A DNA stretch of 64,000 nt from Rhodanobacter sp. DHG33 (GTDB lineage Bacteria; Pseudomonadota; Gammaproteobacteria; Xanthomonadales; Rhodanobacteraceae), in assembly GCF_014843005.1 (NCBI RefSeq), contig NZ_JACYXM010000002.1, forward strand, positions 558,001-622,000, written 5' to 3'. Shown here in pieces: positions 1 through 12,446 of this stretch (its first letter is position 1; the number at the start of each line of letters is the position of its first letter). The notes beneath the pieces are model-generated. The model was given only the letters and a program-made list of their open reading frames with translations. It did no database searches and was not told the origin of the DNA. Position numbers and translations under genes: made by a program.

Positions 1-509
1 TGCGCGCCAACAAGGCGATGATGGCCTGGGGCGTGGAGGCGCGCGTGCCTTTCCTCGACCTCGAATTCATCGATGTGGCGATGGGCATGGACGCCGCGCA
101 CAAGATGGCCGGCCACGGCAAGATCGAGAAGCACGTGCTGCGCGCAGCCTTCGACGGTGCCTTGCCGAAGGAAATCCTGTGGCGCCAGAAAGAGCAGTTC
201 AGCGACGGCGTCGGCTACGGCTGGATCGACGGGCTGAAGGCGCATGCCGAACAGATGGTGAGCGACCGCGAATTCGCCGCGGCCGCCGCACGCTTTCCGT
301 TCAACACGCCGGCCACCAAGGAAGCGTATTTCTATCGCCGCATCTTCGAGCAGCACTACCCGGGCGAAGCCAGTGCGGCCACCGTGCCGGGCGGCAAGTC
401 CATCGCCTGTTCCTCGCCTGCGGCGCTGGCCTGGGACCCGGCCTTCGCGGCGATGGCCGACCCGTCGGGCCGTGCCGTGCGCGGAGTGCACGAGAAGGCG
501 TTGGCGTGA
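1..509 (+). CDS. asnB: Asparagine synthetase B, C-terminal fragment (cut by left edge)
   Basis: Carboxy-terminal part of a glutamine-hydrolysing asparagine synthetase (ATP-dependent conversion of aspartate to asparagine in the cytosol). The reading frame enters from the left edge in phase with base 3, so the amidotransferase domain and ATP P-loop lie outside the window. The remaining 168 residues include the conserved synthetase stretch EARVPFLDLEF near the start, followed by KEILWRQKEQFSDGVGY, both characteristic of AsnB. The frame stops with TGA at 507-509. The next gene is convergent. Assignment to the AsnB family is firm. Whether it is a housekeeping AsnB or a cluster-specific paralogue cannot be told from this fragment. 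Confidence 0.9.
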   Translation, partial: RANKAMMAWGVEARVPFLDLEFIDVAMGMDAAHKMAGHGKIEKHVLRAAFDGALPKEILWRQKEQFSDGVGYGWIDGLKAHAEQMVSDREFAAAAARFPFNTPATKEAYFYRRIFEQHYPGEASAATVPGGKSIACSSPAALAWDPAFAAMADPSGRAVRGVHEKALA

Positions 510-516
510 GGCTCGT

Positions 517-541
517 GCTTCCGGTCGCGCGGGCCGGAAGC
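517..541. terminator. Possible stem-loop between convergent asnB and protease genes
   Basis: An 8-bp perfect stem, gcttccgg (517-524) with ccggaagc (534-541), closes a 9-base loop in the 36-bp gap between two convergent stop codons. There is no clear T-run on either side, so a role in termination is only suggested by position. Confidence 0.35.
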
Positions 542-545
542 GGCT

Positions 546-1856
546 TCAGTGCAGGTCGGGATGCAGCATGAAGCACTGCGTGCCGTGGCGGAAATCGAGC
601 AGGAAATCCATGTCGCGCAGGGCGCCTGCACCCAGCGTGATGCCGTGCGCGAGCCCTTGCGCCACGGAGGAATCGGGGAGCACCGCGAAATACATTTCGA
701 TGGGCTGGCCGCCGATGGTGAGCTTCACCTTGGCGAGCTCGGCATTGGCGAAGGGATGCGATCCGCCGATGTCGTTCACGGCGGTCTTGCCGCGATGCAG
801 CGGGGTGACTTCCTCCAGTGCCTGCTTCGTGCCGGACAGGTATTGGTAGTCGCCCGTGTCGAGCAGCACCGCCTGCGGCTTGTCGTTGACCAGCAGGGAA
901 GGCAAGAGCCTGAGGCTGGTGCCCCACACATTGGTGGCCGCCACCATCGGCGTGCCGCAGGCCGGCGCGCGGGCGGTTCCGCCGTAGACGGTCAGCGCCG
1001 CATCCTTGTGGCTGATGCGCAGCGTGCCGAGCGGCGCTAGGAGGTTGCCGCCGATCAGCGCGATCGAACGCGGTACTACCATCACAGGCACGTGATGCAA
1101 GGTGACGCCGCCGATCTTCAGCTCATCGAGCAGGCCGTGCTCCGCATGGACATTGGTGCTCAGCCAGCCGCCGACGCGCACTTTCCGGTCCAGCGGCCGG
1201 ACGCCGAAGGTCTGCGCCTGCGCGGCGCCCAGCACGAGATCGTTGGCACCGGTATCCAGCATTAGGTCGAAGTCGTGGCCGTTCGCCGCCGCCTTGAAGG
1301 TCGGGATCCATGCGTCGTCCTTGAGCGGAATGGAAACGCCATCGGCAGGGGCGTCGTAGGTCAAAGGCGGGGAGGCGGCCTCGTCGCCGGCCAGGTAGGA
1401 CTCTACGTTGGCCAGGGCCTTGTCCACGCCACGCCCCTGGAAACGCTTGACGAGTTCGCGCTCCACCGCGTCGGCGTCGCCGCGCTTGCCCGCCAGGCGC
1501 AAGTCGCCGCTGCGGAATTGCCCGCAGAGCAATGCGACGCCCGGCTTGCTGTCGATCAGGTCGTTCTCGCAGAGCTGGGCGTCCGCGCTTGCCGCGTCCA
1601 GGTGGAAGTGGATGCGTTCGAGCACCATGGCCGCCCAGACATGCGCCACGGGATCGGTGGCGGAGCCGTAGATGCGCGTGGCAGTGGCCTCGTCGCCCTG
1701 CTGCATGGCCGCGACCAGGGTGCGGATGGTGGCGGCGGGTTCTGCGGTATCGGCAGGGGCCTGTGCGGCGTCCTGCGCCAGGCCGGCGATCGGCGCGGCA
1801 AGCAGGGCGATGCAGGCGAGTTTCGCGGCTGGCCTGAGGAAAGAGCGGTTGCGCAT
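546..1856 (-). CDS. Secreted retropepsin-like aspartic protease family protein with two DTG motifs
   Basis: A 436-residue protein with a cleavable-looking signal peptide (basic MRNR start, hydrophobic stretch to about residue 27, AxA-like end), so probably periplasmic. Residues 30-165 form an alpha-helical, Ala-rich region without recognisable motif. The rest looks like two aspartyl-protease half-domains: DTGAND at 201-206 and DTGDYQ at 333-338. The first is followed by the hydrophobic GGNLLAPLG segment that resembles the flap-distal motif of retropepsin-like proteins. Single-domain retropepsins dimerise; two DTGs in one chain suggest an intramolecular pair, as in pepsins. No substrate can be inferred. 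It has no operon partner: asnB is convergent and prfB divergent. Confidence 0.72.
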   Translation of the reverse strand: MRNRSFLRPAAKLACIALLAAPIAGLAQDAAQAPADTAEPAATIRTLVAAMQQGDEATATRIYGSATDPVAHVWAAMVLERIHFHLDAASADAQLCENDLIDSKPGVALLCGQFRSGDLRLAGKRGDADAVERELVKRFQGRGVDKALANVESYLAGDEAASPPLTYDAPADGVSIPLKDDAWIPTFKAAANGHDFDLMLDTGANDLVLGAAQAQTFGVRPLDRKVRVGGWLSTNVHAEHGLLDELKIGGVTLHHVPVMVVPRSIALIGGNLLAPLGTLRISHKDAALTVYGGTARAPACGTPMVAATNVWGTSLRLLPSLLVNDKPQAVLLDTGDYQYLSGTKQALEEVTPLHRGKTAVNDIGGSHPFANAELAKVKLTIGGQPIEMYFAVLPDSSVAQGLAHGITLGAGALRDMDFLLDFRHGTQCFMLHPDLH

Positions 1857-1999
1857 GGATACGTCCTTACCCGGTTCGATCGTCGCCTTGGCCAGCGGTG
1901 CGCAGCATCGGGCAAAGCCGGTGCTCGTACAAGCCCGTGGCCGTCCATTTCGGCCGGCATGCTAAGCTTGCGGGCCGCAAAACCCTTACGAACACATCC

Positions 2000-3125
2000 A
2001 TGATCGAGACCAATCCGATCCTCGCGCAGATCGCGGACCTCACGGCCCGCGTCGAGTCGCTTAGGGGGTATCTTTGACTACGCCACCAAGCGTGAGCGCC
2101 TCGAAGAAGTAAGCCGCGAGCTGGAAAGCCCCAACGTCTGGGACGATCCGCCGCGCGCGCAGGAACTGGGCCGCGAACGCGCGCGCCTCGACACCGTGGT
2201 CACCGGCATCGACGAACTCACCGCCGGGCTGTCCGATGCGAAAGAGCTGCTGGAAATGGCCGCCGCCGACGGCGACGAGGAAACCGTCGCCTCGGTCGCC
2301 GACGACGTGGACAAGCTCGAGGCCCGCGTCGGCAAGCTGGAATTCCAGCGCATGTTCTCCGGCAAGATGGATTCGGCGAACGCCTTCGTCGACATCCAGG
2401 CCGGCGCCGGCGGTACCGAGGCGCAGGACTGGGCCGAAATGCTGCTGCGCATGTACCTGCGCTGGGCCGAGTCGCGCGGCTGGAAGACCGAACTGCTGGA
2501 AGCCTCCGGCGGCGAAGTGGCGGGCATCAAGTCGGCCACCTTCCGCGTGGAAGGCGACTACGCCTACGGCTGGCTGAAGACCGAGATCGGCGTGCACCGC
2601 CTGGTGCGCAAGAGCCCGTTCGACTCGGACAACCGCCGCCACACCAGCTTCACCAGCGTGTTCGTGTCGCCCGAAGTCGACGACAACATCGACATCGAGA
2701 TCAACCCGGCCGACCTCAAGACCGACGTGTACCGCTCGTCCGGCGCCGGCGGCCAGCACGTGAACAAGACCGAGTCCGCGGTGCGCATCACCCACGTCCC
2801 CAGCGGCGTGGTGGTGGCCTGCCAGACCGAGCGCAGCCAGCACGCCAACCGCGACCGCGCGATGAAGATGCTGGCCGCGAAGCTGTACGAACTCGAGGTG
2901 CAGAAGCGCAATGCCGAGAAGGATGCGCTGGAAGCGACCAAGTCCGACATCGGCTGGGGCAGCCAGATCCGCAACTACGTGCTCGACCAGAGCCGCATCA
3001 AGGATCTGCGCACCGGCGTGGAGCGTTCCGATACGCAGAAGGTGCTGGACGGCGACCTCGACGAATTCATCGAGGCCAGCCTGAAATCCGGCCTGGACGC
3101 GGGCGCCAAGCGCGTCGATGCCTGA
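2000..3125 (+). CDS. prfB: Peptide chain release factor 2, expressed by programmed +1 frameshift
   Basis: RF2 reads UGA and UAA stop codons and triggers peptide release on the ribosome. The gene begins at ATG 2000, reads 25 codons to an in-frame TGA at 2075-2077, and continues in the +1 frame from GAC at 2076 to TGA at 3123-3125 (join 2000..2074, 2076..3125), giving about 374 residues, the usual length. In the main frame the SPF anticodon-like tripeptide (KSPFDSD) marks it as RF2 rather than RF1, and GAGGQHVNK carries the universal GGQ peptidyl-hydrolysis loop. The arrangement prfB followed by lysS is common in gammaproteobacteria. A naive gene call starting at 2196 would miss about 65 N-terminal residues. 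Confidence 0.97.
2061..2078 (+). promoter_or_regulatory. prfB programmed +1 frameshift site
   Basis: The heptamer-like slippery element CTTTGAC is preceded by an internal Shine-Dalgarno-like AGGGGG and the spacer TAT, matching the classical RF2 autoregulatory site (AGGGGGTATCTTTGAC). When RF2 is scarce, the ribosome pauses at the poorly decoded TGA at 2075 and slips from CTT to TTT, restoring the long frame. The element is seen directly. The mechanism is established for RF2 genes. Confidence 0.97.
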
Positions 3126-3211
3126 GGTACCCATGTCGCGGCTTCAGCCGCGATATGGAAATGCGCCTGTATAGACCTTTCCGGTTCCCAACACAGACTG
3201 AGGTAGCCAGC

Positions 3212-3559
3212 ATGAATGCCAAGAAGATCTGCAGCATCCTGTTTGCCTGTGCCGCCGTGGCGGCGTTCGGCGCGAGCGCGCAGAGCGCCGGCCAGGACAT
3301 CAAGCAGGGCGCGAAGGACGTGGGCCACGGCGTCGCCACCGGCGCACGCGCGGTAGGCCATACCACCAAGCACGTCGCCACCAAGGTCGGCCACGGCGCC
3401 AGGGATGCCGGCACCGGCATTGGCCACGGCGCCAAGAAGGCCGGTGTCGCGGTCGGTCACGGTGCCAAGAACGTCGGCACCGCCATCGGCCACGGCGCGA
3501 AGGAAGGCTGGGACGCCACCAAGGACGCGACCAAGAAAGTGTTCGGCAAGGGCAATTGA
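3212..3559 (+). CDS. Small secreted protein made of 11-residue VGHGAK repeats
   Basis: I do not recognise a named family. ATG 3212 is chosen over the upstream ATG at 3155 because it opens a textbook signal peptide (MNAKKICSILFACAAVAAF, cleavage near ASAQS-A) with GAGGTAG upstream. The mature part, about 90 residues, is almost entirely a run of 11-residue units with no insertion between them: AGQDIKQGAKD, VGHGVATGARA, VGHTTKHVATK, VGHGARDAGTG, IGHGAKKAGVA, VGHGAKNVGTA, IGHGAKEGWDA, then a divergent tail. An 11-residue period suits a long amphipathic helix, as in LEA group 3 and apolipoprotein-like proteins. It is rich in Gly, Ala, His and Lys and has no cysteine after the signal region. It is probably periplasmic. 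Function unknown. Confidence 0.75.
   Translation: MNAKKICSILFACAAVAAFGASAQSAGQDIKQGAKDVGHGVATGARAVGHTTKHVATKVGHGARDAGTGIGHGAKKAGVAVGHGAKNVGTAIGHGAKEGWDATKDATKKVFGKGN
3287..3550 (+). repeat. 33-bp in-frame tandem repeat encoding hendecapeptides
   Basis: Units begin at 3287, 3320, 3353, 3386, 3419, 3452, 3485 and 3518, exactly 33 bases apart. Most start GTSGGCCACGGC, encoding V/I-G-H-G. The first and last units are the most diverged. DNA identity is moderate while the protein register is perfect, so the period appears to be under selection rather than freshly duplicated. Confidence 0.8.
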
Positions 3560-3724
3560 TCGCCTTCGGGTCCGTTCGCATCGAGCGTGCCGGTGCAAGC
3601 CGGCGAGGCCGAAGCGCATTGCGATGCTTCTTCGGCGCTGGCTTAGCGAGTCCGCGCCCGAGGCGAACGGTTCTACTTTAGACATGCAGCCGCCGGTGCC
3701 AGCACCGGCCACCACGGAAGCCCC

Positions 3725-5245
<1,521 letters not shown>

Positions 5246-5285
5246 GCCGGCCAGTCCGTTTCCCCCGCCCACAAGGAGTGATTGC

Positions 5286-5894
5286 ATGAAGCTTTACTAC
5301 TCACCTGGCGCTTGTTCGCTTGCTCCGCACATCGTTGCGCTGGAAGCCGGCATTCCGCTGCAGCTGGAAAAAGTCGATGGCAAGGCCAAGCGCACCGAGA
5401 GCGGCGCGGATTTCTGGCAGATCAACCCCAAGGGCTATGTGCCGACGCTGGAGCTGGACAGCGGCGAGATACTGACCGAAGGCCCGGTGATCTCGCAGTA
5501 CCTCGCCGACCAGATGCCCGCCAGCGGGCTCGCGCCGGCCAACGGCACGCTGCCGCGCTACCACCTGCAGGAATTCCTGGGCTACATCAACTCCGAGCTG
5601 CACAAGACCTACAGCCCGTTGTTCAAGCCGGACACGCCCGAGGCGACCCGCACCGAGCGCAAGGAGTATCTGAAGCGCCGCTACCAGCTCCTCGAAAACG
5701 TGCTGGCGAAGCAGCCGTTCCTGCTCGGCGAGCAGTTCACCGTGGCCGATGCCTATCTGTTCACCGTGACCAATTGGGCCCGCCATGTGGAGCTGGACCT
5801 GTCAGGCTTCCCGGCATTGCAGGCTTTCCAGAAGCGCGTGGGCGAGCGCCCGGCGGTACACGCTGCGATGAAGTCGGAAGGGTTGGTGAAGTAA
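5286..5894 (+). CDS. gstA: Glutathione S-transferase, GstA (beta) type
   Basis: A 202-residue cytosolic glutathione transferase. The N-terminal thioredoxin fold begins MKLYYSPGACSLAPHI, containing the Tyr/Cys pair (Y5, C10) seen in bacterial beta-class GSTs, and continues to the cis-proline segment NPKGYVPTL and the glutathione-binding TEGPVISQYL. The C-terminal helical domain contains FTVADAYLFTV, the conserved N-capping box. ATG 5286 is preceded by AAGGAG. It lies 40 bp after lysS and ends in a strong bidirectional terminator. Substrate is unknown: conjugation of electrophiles with glutathione is the family function. Confidence 0.92.
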   Translation: MKLYYSPGACSLAPHIVALEAGIPLQLEKVDGKAKRTESGADFWQINPKGYVPTLELDSGEILTEGPVISQYLADQMPASGLAPANGTLPRYHLQEFLGYINSELHKTYSPLFKPDTPEATRTERKEYLKRRYQLLENVLAKQPFLLGEQFTVADAYLFTVTNWARHVELDLSGFPALQAFQKRVGERPAVHAAMKSEGLVK

Positions 5895-5910
5895 AACCCG
5901 TGCCGCAAAC

Positions 5911-5945
5911 GCAAAGGGCCGCGCCCGTATGGCGCGGCCCTTTGC
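5911..5945. terminator. Bidirectional intrinsic terminator between gst and purB
   Basis: A perfect 15-bp stem, gcaaagggccgcgcc (5911-5925) and its complement (5931-5945), encloses the loop CGTAT. It sits between convergent stop codons with A-rich sequence on the left arm and T-rich on the right, so it can serve both strands. Confidence 0.85.
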
Positions 5946-5963
5946 ATGTCTGGCGTAGACGGG

Positions 5964-8817
<2,854 letters not shown>

Positions 8818-8837
8818 TGCCGCCACCGGGCCATGCG

Positions 8838-9377
8838 TCAATCCTTGCGCTCGGTCTTGTTGTCGTCCCTGCAACTGCTCACTGAGGTCGCATCCATCAG
8901 CGCCGCATAAGGCTGGAATGCCGGCAGGCTGGTGGCGAGCTGGTCCTGGGCGTTCTTGATACCGGCCAAGTCGTCGCAGATCTTCATTGCCTGGTCAGTG
9001 ATCTTCTGGGTCTGCGCTTCGACGCGCTTGTCCACCGCGTCCTCGTCACCGTTGGCGGTTTCGGCCACGCCCTTGATCACTTCGGCCGCCATCCCCGCGC
9101 CGGCCCTTCCGGTCGCGATGCCGTGCTGGCGGATCGCGGTGGCATTGGCGTAGTAGCTGAGCAGCAGTTCGCGCTGATGCTCGTCGACGGCGACCTCCTT
9201 GCCGTCGACGCTCAAGCTGCCGCTCTTGTCAATGGTGGCCTCGGGGCCGCTATTGGCGCTTAGCACGACCAGATCGCCGCGCATGGTGATGTGGTCGTGG
9301 CTGGTGTTGCTGTCGCCATTGCAGCCGGCGAGCAGGGCGCACAGGGTGAGCAGCGGGAAAAGGTGTCGCTTGAACAT
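8838..9377 (-). CDS. YggN/DUF2884-like lipoprotein, paralogue 2
   Basis: A 179-residue predicted lipoprotein: MFKRHLFPLLTLCALLAGC gives a signal peptide with lipobox LLAGC (Cys at residue 19). The body has the DUF2884 (E. coli YggN) pattern: a negatively charged strand ITMRGDLVVL, then SGSLSVDGKEVAV followed by the helix start REQ/ELLLSYYANA, a helical region, and the C-terminal LPAFQPYAALMDA motif. It clearly resembles the lipoprotein at 10743-11453. It is the last gene of the leftward unit beginning at 14037, 37 bp after the hydrolase. Function of the family is unknown. Assignment from pattern recognition is moderately sure. Confidence 0.65.
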   Translation of the reverse strand: MFKRHLFPLLTLCALLAGCNGDSNTSHDHITMRGDLVVLSANSGPEATIDKSGSLSVDGKEVAVDEHQRELLLSYYANATAIRQHGIATGRAGAGMAAEVIKGVAETANGDEDAVDKRVEAQTQKITDQAMKICDDLAGIKNAQDQLATSLPAFQPYAALMDATSVSSCRDDNKTERKD

Positions 9378-9414
9378 GCGGATTTCCTTGCTTGTGGAGC
9401 TTGGGTGAAGGGGT

Positions 9415-10674
9415 TTACGCCGCGTGCTGCACGGGCGCGCACGGTGGGTGCGGCTGCTTGCGCGCATCCGGCGAGCGCCATTCCGGATGGTCGTAGGGAA
9501 TATCGTTTTCCCAGAACCACGGATAGCAGGTCGGTCCCAGCGTGGCATCGAGCAGATAGCGATACAGGCCTTCGGCATTGGAGCTGTTGCTCATGATCAG
9601 CACGCAGTTGCGCGACTCCTGCAGGCACAGCGCCAGATTGTTGGTGCCGTCGTCGTGGCCGGTCTTGAACCAGGCTGGCCCTTGCGCGGACTGGAACACC
9701 GTCACGCCCAGCGCAGTCGAGAGACGGATGCCGTCATTGTCGTGAGTGGTGTCGCTGTCCAGCGTGGGGAACTGCTGCACCGAATCGATGCGCTGCACCG
9801 GCTTCAGCCACTCGGCGCGCGCTTTCGCGCCGAGCCCATCGCCGCGCACCATGCCGGCCAGCAGCTGCGCATAGTCGCGCGGGGTCGTGTCCATCGAGCC
9901 GGCCGCACGCACGCTGCCGCGCCGCTTGTGGCCCAGCGGCTTGCCGTTCTCGTCGTAGCCAATGGCCAGGTTGTCGGCGAAATCGTCGCGCCAGGTCATC
10001 GAGGTGCGGCGCATGCCGAAGCGGTCGAACAGTTGCTTCTGCATCAAGGCCGCAACGTCGATGTGCTGGCCGTTTTCCAGCACGAACTGCATCAGGTTGA
10101 TGCCTTCGCCGGAATAGGCGTAGCGGCTGCCGGGTTCGACGTAGATCTTCAGCTTGCCGTTCGGGTCGTAGGCGGTGGCGCCCGGCGGGAAGTAGCGGAA
10201 ATTGGGAAAGCCGGCGCGATGGGTCAGCAGCATGCGCGGGGTGATCGCGCGCCAGCGCGGGTCATCGGCGAGGTCGGCGTACTTGTCGTAGTCGGGCAGG
10301 GGCTTGGGCAGCAGCTTGGCGATCGAGACATCGAGATCGAGCCTGTCCTGATCGAGCAGGCGCAGCGTGGCGTAGGTGAAGGCGGCCTTGGTGATCGAAG
10401 CCGCGTACATCACGGTGTCGACGGTGAGCGGCAGCTGCTTTTCGACATCGCGCTGCCCGTAGGCTTGCAGGTGCACGATCTTGCCGTTCTCGATCACCGC
10501 AAGGGCCACGCCGGGCACGTGCGCGGCCTGCATCAGGCGGGTGACTTCCTTGTCCAGCGCAGCCCCACGCAATCGGGCAGGGGCGGTGTTCTCGGCATGG
10601 ATTGTGGTGGCGAAGAGCAGGCAGCCACCCAGGAACGCTTTTGAAGCGAACGAAAACCCGCCGGCCGTACTCAT
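9415..10674 (-). CDS. Periplasmic serine hydrolase, beta-lactamase/class C fold
   Basis: A 419-residue protein with signal peptide (about residues 1-27, ending IHA-E). The serine beta-lactamase/penicillin-binding-protein fold is shown by the SxxK motif SITK at 93-96, the YSG triad YAYSGEG as the YxN equivalent, and KTGHDDG near the C-terminus as the third motif. Such class C-like proteins include esterases, D-aminopeptidases and transacylases as well as true AmpC enzymes; the YSG in place of YSN and the wide divergence argue against calling resistance. It lies between two YggN-like lipoproteins and behind an ABC transporter in one leftward unit, suggesting envelope maintenance. ATG 10674 starts the signal peptide directly. 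Confidence 0.82.
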   Translation of the reverse strand: MSTAGGFSFASKAFLGGCLLFATTIHAENTAPARLRGAALDKEVTRLMQAAHVPGVALAVIENGKIVHLQAYGQRDVEKQLPLTVDTVMYAASITKAAFTYATLRLLDQDRLDLDVSIAKLLPKPLPDYDKYADLADDPRWRAITPRMLLTHRAGFPNFRYFPPGATAYDPNGKLKIYVEPGSRYAYSGEGINLMQFVLENGQHIDVAALMQKQLFDRFGMRRTSMTWRDDFADNLAIGYDENGKPLGHKRRGSVRAAGSMDTTPRDYAQLLAGMVRGDGLGAKARAEWLKPVQRIDSVQQFPTLDSDTTHDNDGIRLSTALGVTVFQSAQGPAWFKTGHDDGTNNLALCLQESRNCVLIMSNSSNAEGLYRYLLDATLGPTCYPWFWENDIPYDHPEWRSPDARKQPHPPCAPVQHAA

Positions 10675-10742
10675 GATGCCTCCGTGGTGCATGGTGGGCG
10701 GTCCGCAGGGCGGAGATGCCCCGCGGCTGGCGGGTGGCGTAG

Positions 10743-11453
10743 TCAGTCGGAGAACACGACGGTGCCCTTCTTGCCGTTCTGATCCATGTCCTTGCCGCAG
10801 TCGTCGACGTCTTTCTGCGTCATCGTGGCGTAGGGTTGGAAGGCGGGCATCGCGGCGGCCAGCTTCTGCTGCGAGACCAGCATGTCGGGCAGCCGCTTGC
10901 ACAGGCGCAGCGCGGCGGCCTGGATCTGGTCGGTCTGCGGCTTGATGCTGGCCTCGATGTCCTTGTCGCTCTTGCCGAGGAACGCCCCCAGGATCGCCTG
11001 CTTGGCCGCAGCTACGCCGATGTCTGCCCCGCTAGCACCGATGTCCATGCCGGCATCGGCGATGCCGATGATCTGCTGGCGGTATTCCAGCAGCATGGCG
11101 TGCTGCTCGGGCGTGGCGTCGATCGGCTTGCCGGCGATTACCAGGGTGCCCTGCGGGGTGATGACCGCTTTGGGCAGCTTGCTGTCGTCGTCGCCATCGT
11201 CGTGCTGCTGCCCCTTGTCACGGAAGTGCACGCTGCCGACGCTGATGTCCTGGGTCAACAGCTCCTGCTTGGCCTGGTCGATGCCCTTCTGGACTTCCGT
11301 GTGGATGGCCGATGAGGAAATCTGCTGCTGCGCGTCCTTCACGGCTTGCGCCGCATTGTCGTTGGCGCCGTTGCTGGATGACTGGCTGCATGCCGTCAGC
11401 GGCAGCAGCAGGGCCAGTGCAAGGAAGCTGCCGGTGATCGTGTTGCTTTTCAT
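10743..11453 (-). CDS. YggN/DUF2884-like lipoprotein, paralogue 1
   Basis: A 236-residue predicted lipoprotein with signal peptide and lipobox LTAC (Cys at residue 22). After a low-complexity Ser/Asn/Gln linker and an acidic HDDGDDD patch it shows the DUF2884 layout: ITPQGTLVIAGKPIDATPEQHAMLL, a Gly/Ala-rich helical section, and MPAFQPYATM, shared with the smaller lipoprotein at 8838-9377. It follows the ABC permease by 33 bp and precedes the hydrolase by 68 bp in the same direction. Function is unknown; family members are outer-envelope proteins of Proteobacteria. The extended N-terminal part is absent from paralogue 2. Confidence 0.66.
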   Translation of the reverse strand: MKSNTITGSFLALALLLPLTACSQSSSNGANDNAAQAVKDAQQQISSSAIHTEVQKGIDQAKQELLTQDISVGSVHFRDKGQQHDDGDDDSKLPKAVITPQGTLVIAGKPIDATPEQHAMLLEYRQQIIGIADAGMDIGASGADIGVAAAKQAILGAFLGKSDKDIEASIKPQTDQIQAAALRLCKRLPDMLVSQQKLAAAMPAFQPYATMTQKDVDDCGKDMDQNGKKGTVVFSD

Positions 11454-11486
11454 GAGTAGGTTTCCCCGTATGGATTCGATGGGATA

Positions 11487-12446
11487 TCAGGTGTCATCGC
11501 GCCAGCGGCGCAACCAGATCGCAGCAGCCAGCAGGGCGAGGCCCGCGACGGCGCCGATCCAGAAGCTGGGCGTGGCCATCACGCTGTAGGCATTGCCCAG
11601 GTTGAGGAAGTCCAGCGTGTGCTCGGGACCGCCGCCCGCTTCCACGAAGTTCCGCTGACCCAGCCAGGTCCCCGGGAACACGCTGAGCAGGGCACGGGCA
11701 AATACATCGTGCCAGTACCAGCCGCCGTCGAAGATGCGTCCGCTCATCAGCTTGAACCAGGCCAGCACCATGCCGACTGCCACCGGCAGCACGGCTGCCC
11801 ACAGGAACGGCTTGCTGCGGGCCCAGGCGGAACAGAGCAGCAGCCAGCCGGCGCTGGGCAGCGCCCACAGTGCGTACAGCGGGATGGCGCCGATCAGGTT
11901 GGCGGTAACCCGGAACGGGTGCGCATAGGTCAGCAGGTGCCACAGGCTGACGCCATGGAACGACAGGGTGATGGCGAACAGCAGCAGCATGCCGATGCCG
12001 GTGAGCACGCCACAGACCACCGCGATCGCCGGTGCCAGCACGGTGCCGGCGACGACCTTGGACAGCACGGTGGCCGTGTCGGACAGCGGCAGCGATTTCC
12101 AGAACAGCAGGCTGCGGTCGCGTCGGTCATCGTAGAGCGCGCCGAGGAAATAGAAGAACACCACGAAGCCCAGCACGATGCTCGTGAACATGCTGGTGGA
12201 CAGCATCACGAAATCCAGCCCGACACCGATCCTGGTCGCGTCGTTGTCGCTCAGCGCGCGGTTGAGCAGGCCCATGTTGTTGCCGATGAAATCGCTGTGG
12301 GCATTGAAGTTGCCCAGGACTTCGCCGGCGACGATGCCCATCAGGTTCAGCAGCAGGAACACGCCGCCGGTGATCACCGGCGCCCACAGGAAGCCGCCGC
12401 GGTGTTCCCAGAACTCGCGTTTCACCAACCAGTAGAAGGTTTTCAT
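11487..12446 (-). CDS. ABC transporter permease (YtrA-linked type)
   Basis: A 319-residue integral membrane protein with about six hydrophobic segments (for example FLWAPVITGGVFLLLNLMG, SIVLGFVVFFYFLGAL, AIAVVCGVLTGIGMLLLF, FWIGAVAGLALLAAAIW). The cytoplasmic segment YDDRRDRSLLFWKSLPLSD is typical of ABC-2/YtrC-like permeases that sense or export envelope-active compounds. Start ATG 12446 overlaps the ATPase stop by 4 bases (ATGA), so the two are translationally coupled. Together they should form a 2+2 transporter. Substrate is unknown; YtrA-regulated transporters of other bacteria respond to cell-wall antibiotics, which is analogy only. Confidence 0.85.
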   Translation of the reverse strand: MKTFYWLVKREFWEHRGGFLWAPVITGGVFLLLNLMGIVAGEVLGNFNAHSDFIGNNMGLLNRALSDNDATRIGVGLDFVMLSTSMFTSIVLGFVVFFYFLGALYDDRRDRSLLFWKSLPLSDTATVLSKVVAGTVLAPAIAVVCGVLTGIGMLLLFAITLSFHGVSLWHLLTYAHPFRVTANLIGAIPLYALWALPSAGWLLLCSAWARSKPFLWAAVLPVAVGMVLAWFKLMSGRIFDGGWYWHDVFARALLSVFPGTWLGQRNFVEAGGGPEHTLDFLNLGNAYSVMATPSFWIGAVAGLALLAAAIWLRRWRDDT

